DNA of 7,009 nt, taken from assembly GCA_015487905.1 (NCBI GenBank), contig WFOX01000210.1, positions 1-7,009 of the forward strand, written 5' to 3'. The translations under genes and the position numbers were made by a program. Below the pieces are notes generated by a model that saw nothing but the letters and a program-made list of their open reading frames with translations, did not search any database and was not told the DNA's origin. Within the stretch, counting starts at the first letter, position 1. The number at the start of each line of letters is the position of its first letter. The DNA is from Mariprofundales bacterium. GTDB taxonomy: Bacteria > Pseudomonadota > Zetaproteobacteria > Mariprofundales > S012-25. Shown here piece after piece: positions 6,451 through 7,009 of this stretch.

Positions 6451-7009
6451 GCTGGCTCGTCGTGGATGTCGGCAACAGCGAAATCGTGTTCGGGCTTTAT
6501 GCGCAGGGCGCGGTGCGCATGGGCTTTCGCATGACGACTCCGCGCGCGGCCACGGCGGACGAACTTGCAGCGCAGTTTTCGTTGCTTGCTGCGCATGCAT
6601 TCGGCACGCCCCCGAAGCCGCGGGCCGTGGTTGTGGCAAGCGTCGTGCCGGCTTTGGAGGAAGCGTTGCGCGCCGGGTTGCAGGCGGCTTTTGCGGCGCC
6701 CGTGCGCTTCGTGGGCGATGCACAGGCGCGTCCGCGCATGCCGATCGCCTATGCGCGTCCGGAGGAGTTGGGTGCCGATAGGCTTGCCAATGCTGTGGCC
6801 GCGCGTGCGCGTTTCGGCGCGCCGGTGATCGTGGCTGATCTCGGCACGGCCACGACCTTGGATGTCGTGGATGCCGAAGGGGCCTATGCAGGCGGCGCGA
6901 TTTTGCCGGGGCTTGCGATGCAGATGCGCGCGCTGGCCGAGGGCACGGCCAGGCTCGTGGGCGCGCGGCTTGCGCCGCCTGCTGATGCGCTTGGGCGCAC
7001 GACCGAGGA
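6447..7009 (+). CDS. coaX: Type III pantothenate kinase, N-terminal 187 residues, 3' end outside window
   Basis: CoaX phosphorylates pantothenate, the first step of coenzyme A synthesis. The type III enzyme belongs to the ASKHA superfamily, is not feedback-inhibited by CoA and needs a monovalent cation. Translation from GTG 6447 gives VVDVGNS (5-11), the phosphate-1 nucleotide motif. It continues with VVVASVVPAL (61-70), the pantothenate-side motif EELGADRLANAVAA (106-119) with Asp111 as the expected catalytic residue, ADLGTATTLDVVD (130-142) as phosphate-2, and GGAILPGLAMQMRAL (149-163). The frame stays open to the window end; about 60-75 residues should remain, judging from the usual 240-260. 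The GTG overlaps the birA TGA as GTGA. Adjacency of birA and coaX is a common bacterial arrangement. Confidence 0.95.
   Translation, partial: MSWLVVDVGNSEIVFGLYAQGAVRMGFRMTTPRAATADELAAQFSLLAAHAFGTPPKPRAVVVASVVPALEEALRAGLQAAFAAPVRFVGDAQARPRMPIAYARPEELGADRLANAVAARARFGAPVIVADLGTATTLDVVDAEGAYAGGAILPGLAMQMRALAEGTARLVGARLAPPADALGRTTE

Noticed and set aside
1..7009. Mobile element, CRISPR array, tRNA or rRNA gene, or recent transfer
   Set aside because: I saw no transposase, integrase, regular repeats, tRNA-like cloverleaf or abrupt composition break. All genes are housekeeping-like and tightly packed.

Overview
The window looks like ordinary chromosomal housekeeping DNA from a GC-rich, diderm (Gram-negative) bacterium. 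Evidence for this is an outer-membrane beta-barrel gene with a signal peptide and a C-terminal Phe, strong GGAGG ribosome binding sites, and dense gene packing with ATGA/GTGA overlaps. The DnaK lid sequence (LIYSTEKSLKEYGD) resembles, from memory, Desulfobacterota-like and other deep-branching DnaKs more than the classic gamma/beta type. I cannot place the organism further from sequence alone.

Left part (1-2242). The 3' end of dnaK runs rightward and converges on prfB (release factor 2), which runs leftward. One strong GC hairpin lies between them, and the prfB stop codon sits in its loop. prfB is interrupted by the classic in-frame UGA at a CUU-UGA-C site, so full-length RF2 needs a programmed +1 frameshift. 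The true start is the ATG at 1598, not one in the main frame. Upstream of prfB on the same strand, 35 bp away, is a small outer-membrane beta-barrel protein gene that probably shares its transcript.

Middle. A 77-bp divergent intergenic region (2243-2319) holds the ribosome binding sites, and presumably the promoters, for the leftward omp-prfB unit and a rightward unit.

Right part (2320-7009). Five tightly packed rightward genes look like one operon: a stand-alone double-CBS-domain protein; a two-domain protein fusing an aminoglycoside-phosphotransferase-like kinase fold to a P-loop kinase; hemN (oxygen-independent coproporphyrinogen III oxidase); a monofunctional biotin protein ligase (birA without its DNA-binding domain); and coaX (type III pantothenate kinase), cut by the window end. 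Junctions are a 4-nt overlap, a 4-nt overlap, an 8-nt gap and a 4-nt overlap, which points to translational coupling. The last three genes serve cofactor pathways (heme, biotin attachment, coenzyme A). The first two are of unknown specific function and are the least understood part of the window.

I found no mobile element, CRISPR array, RNA gene or prophage, and no convincing sign of a wholly new system. No gene-free stretch exceeds 300 bases.
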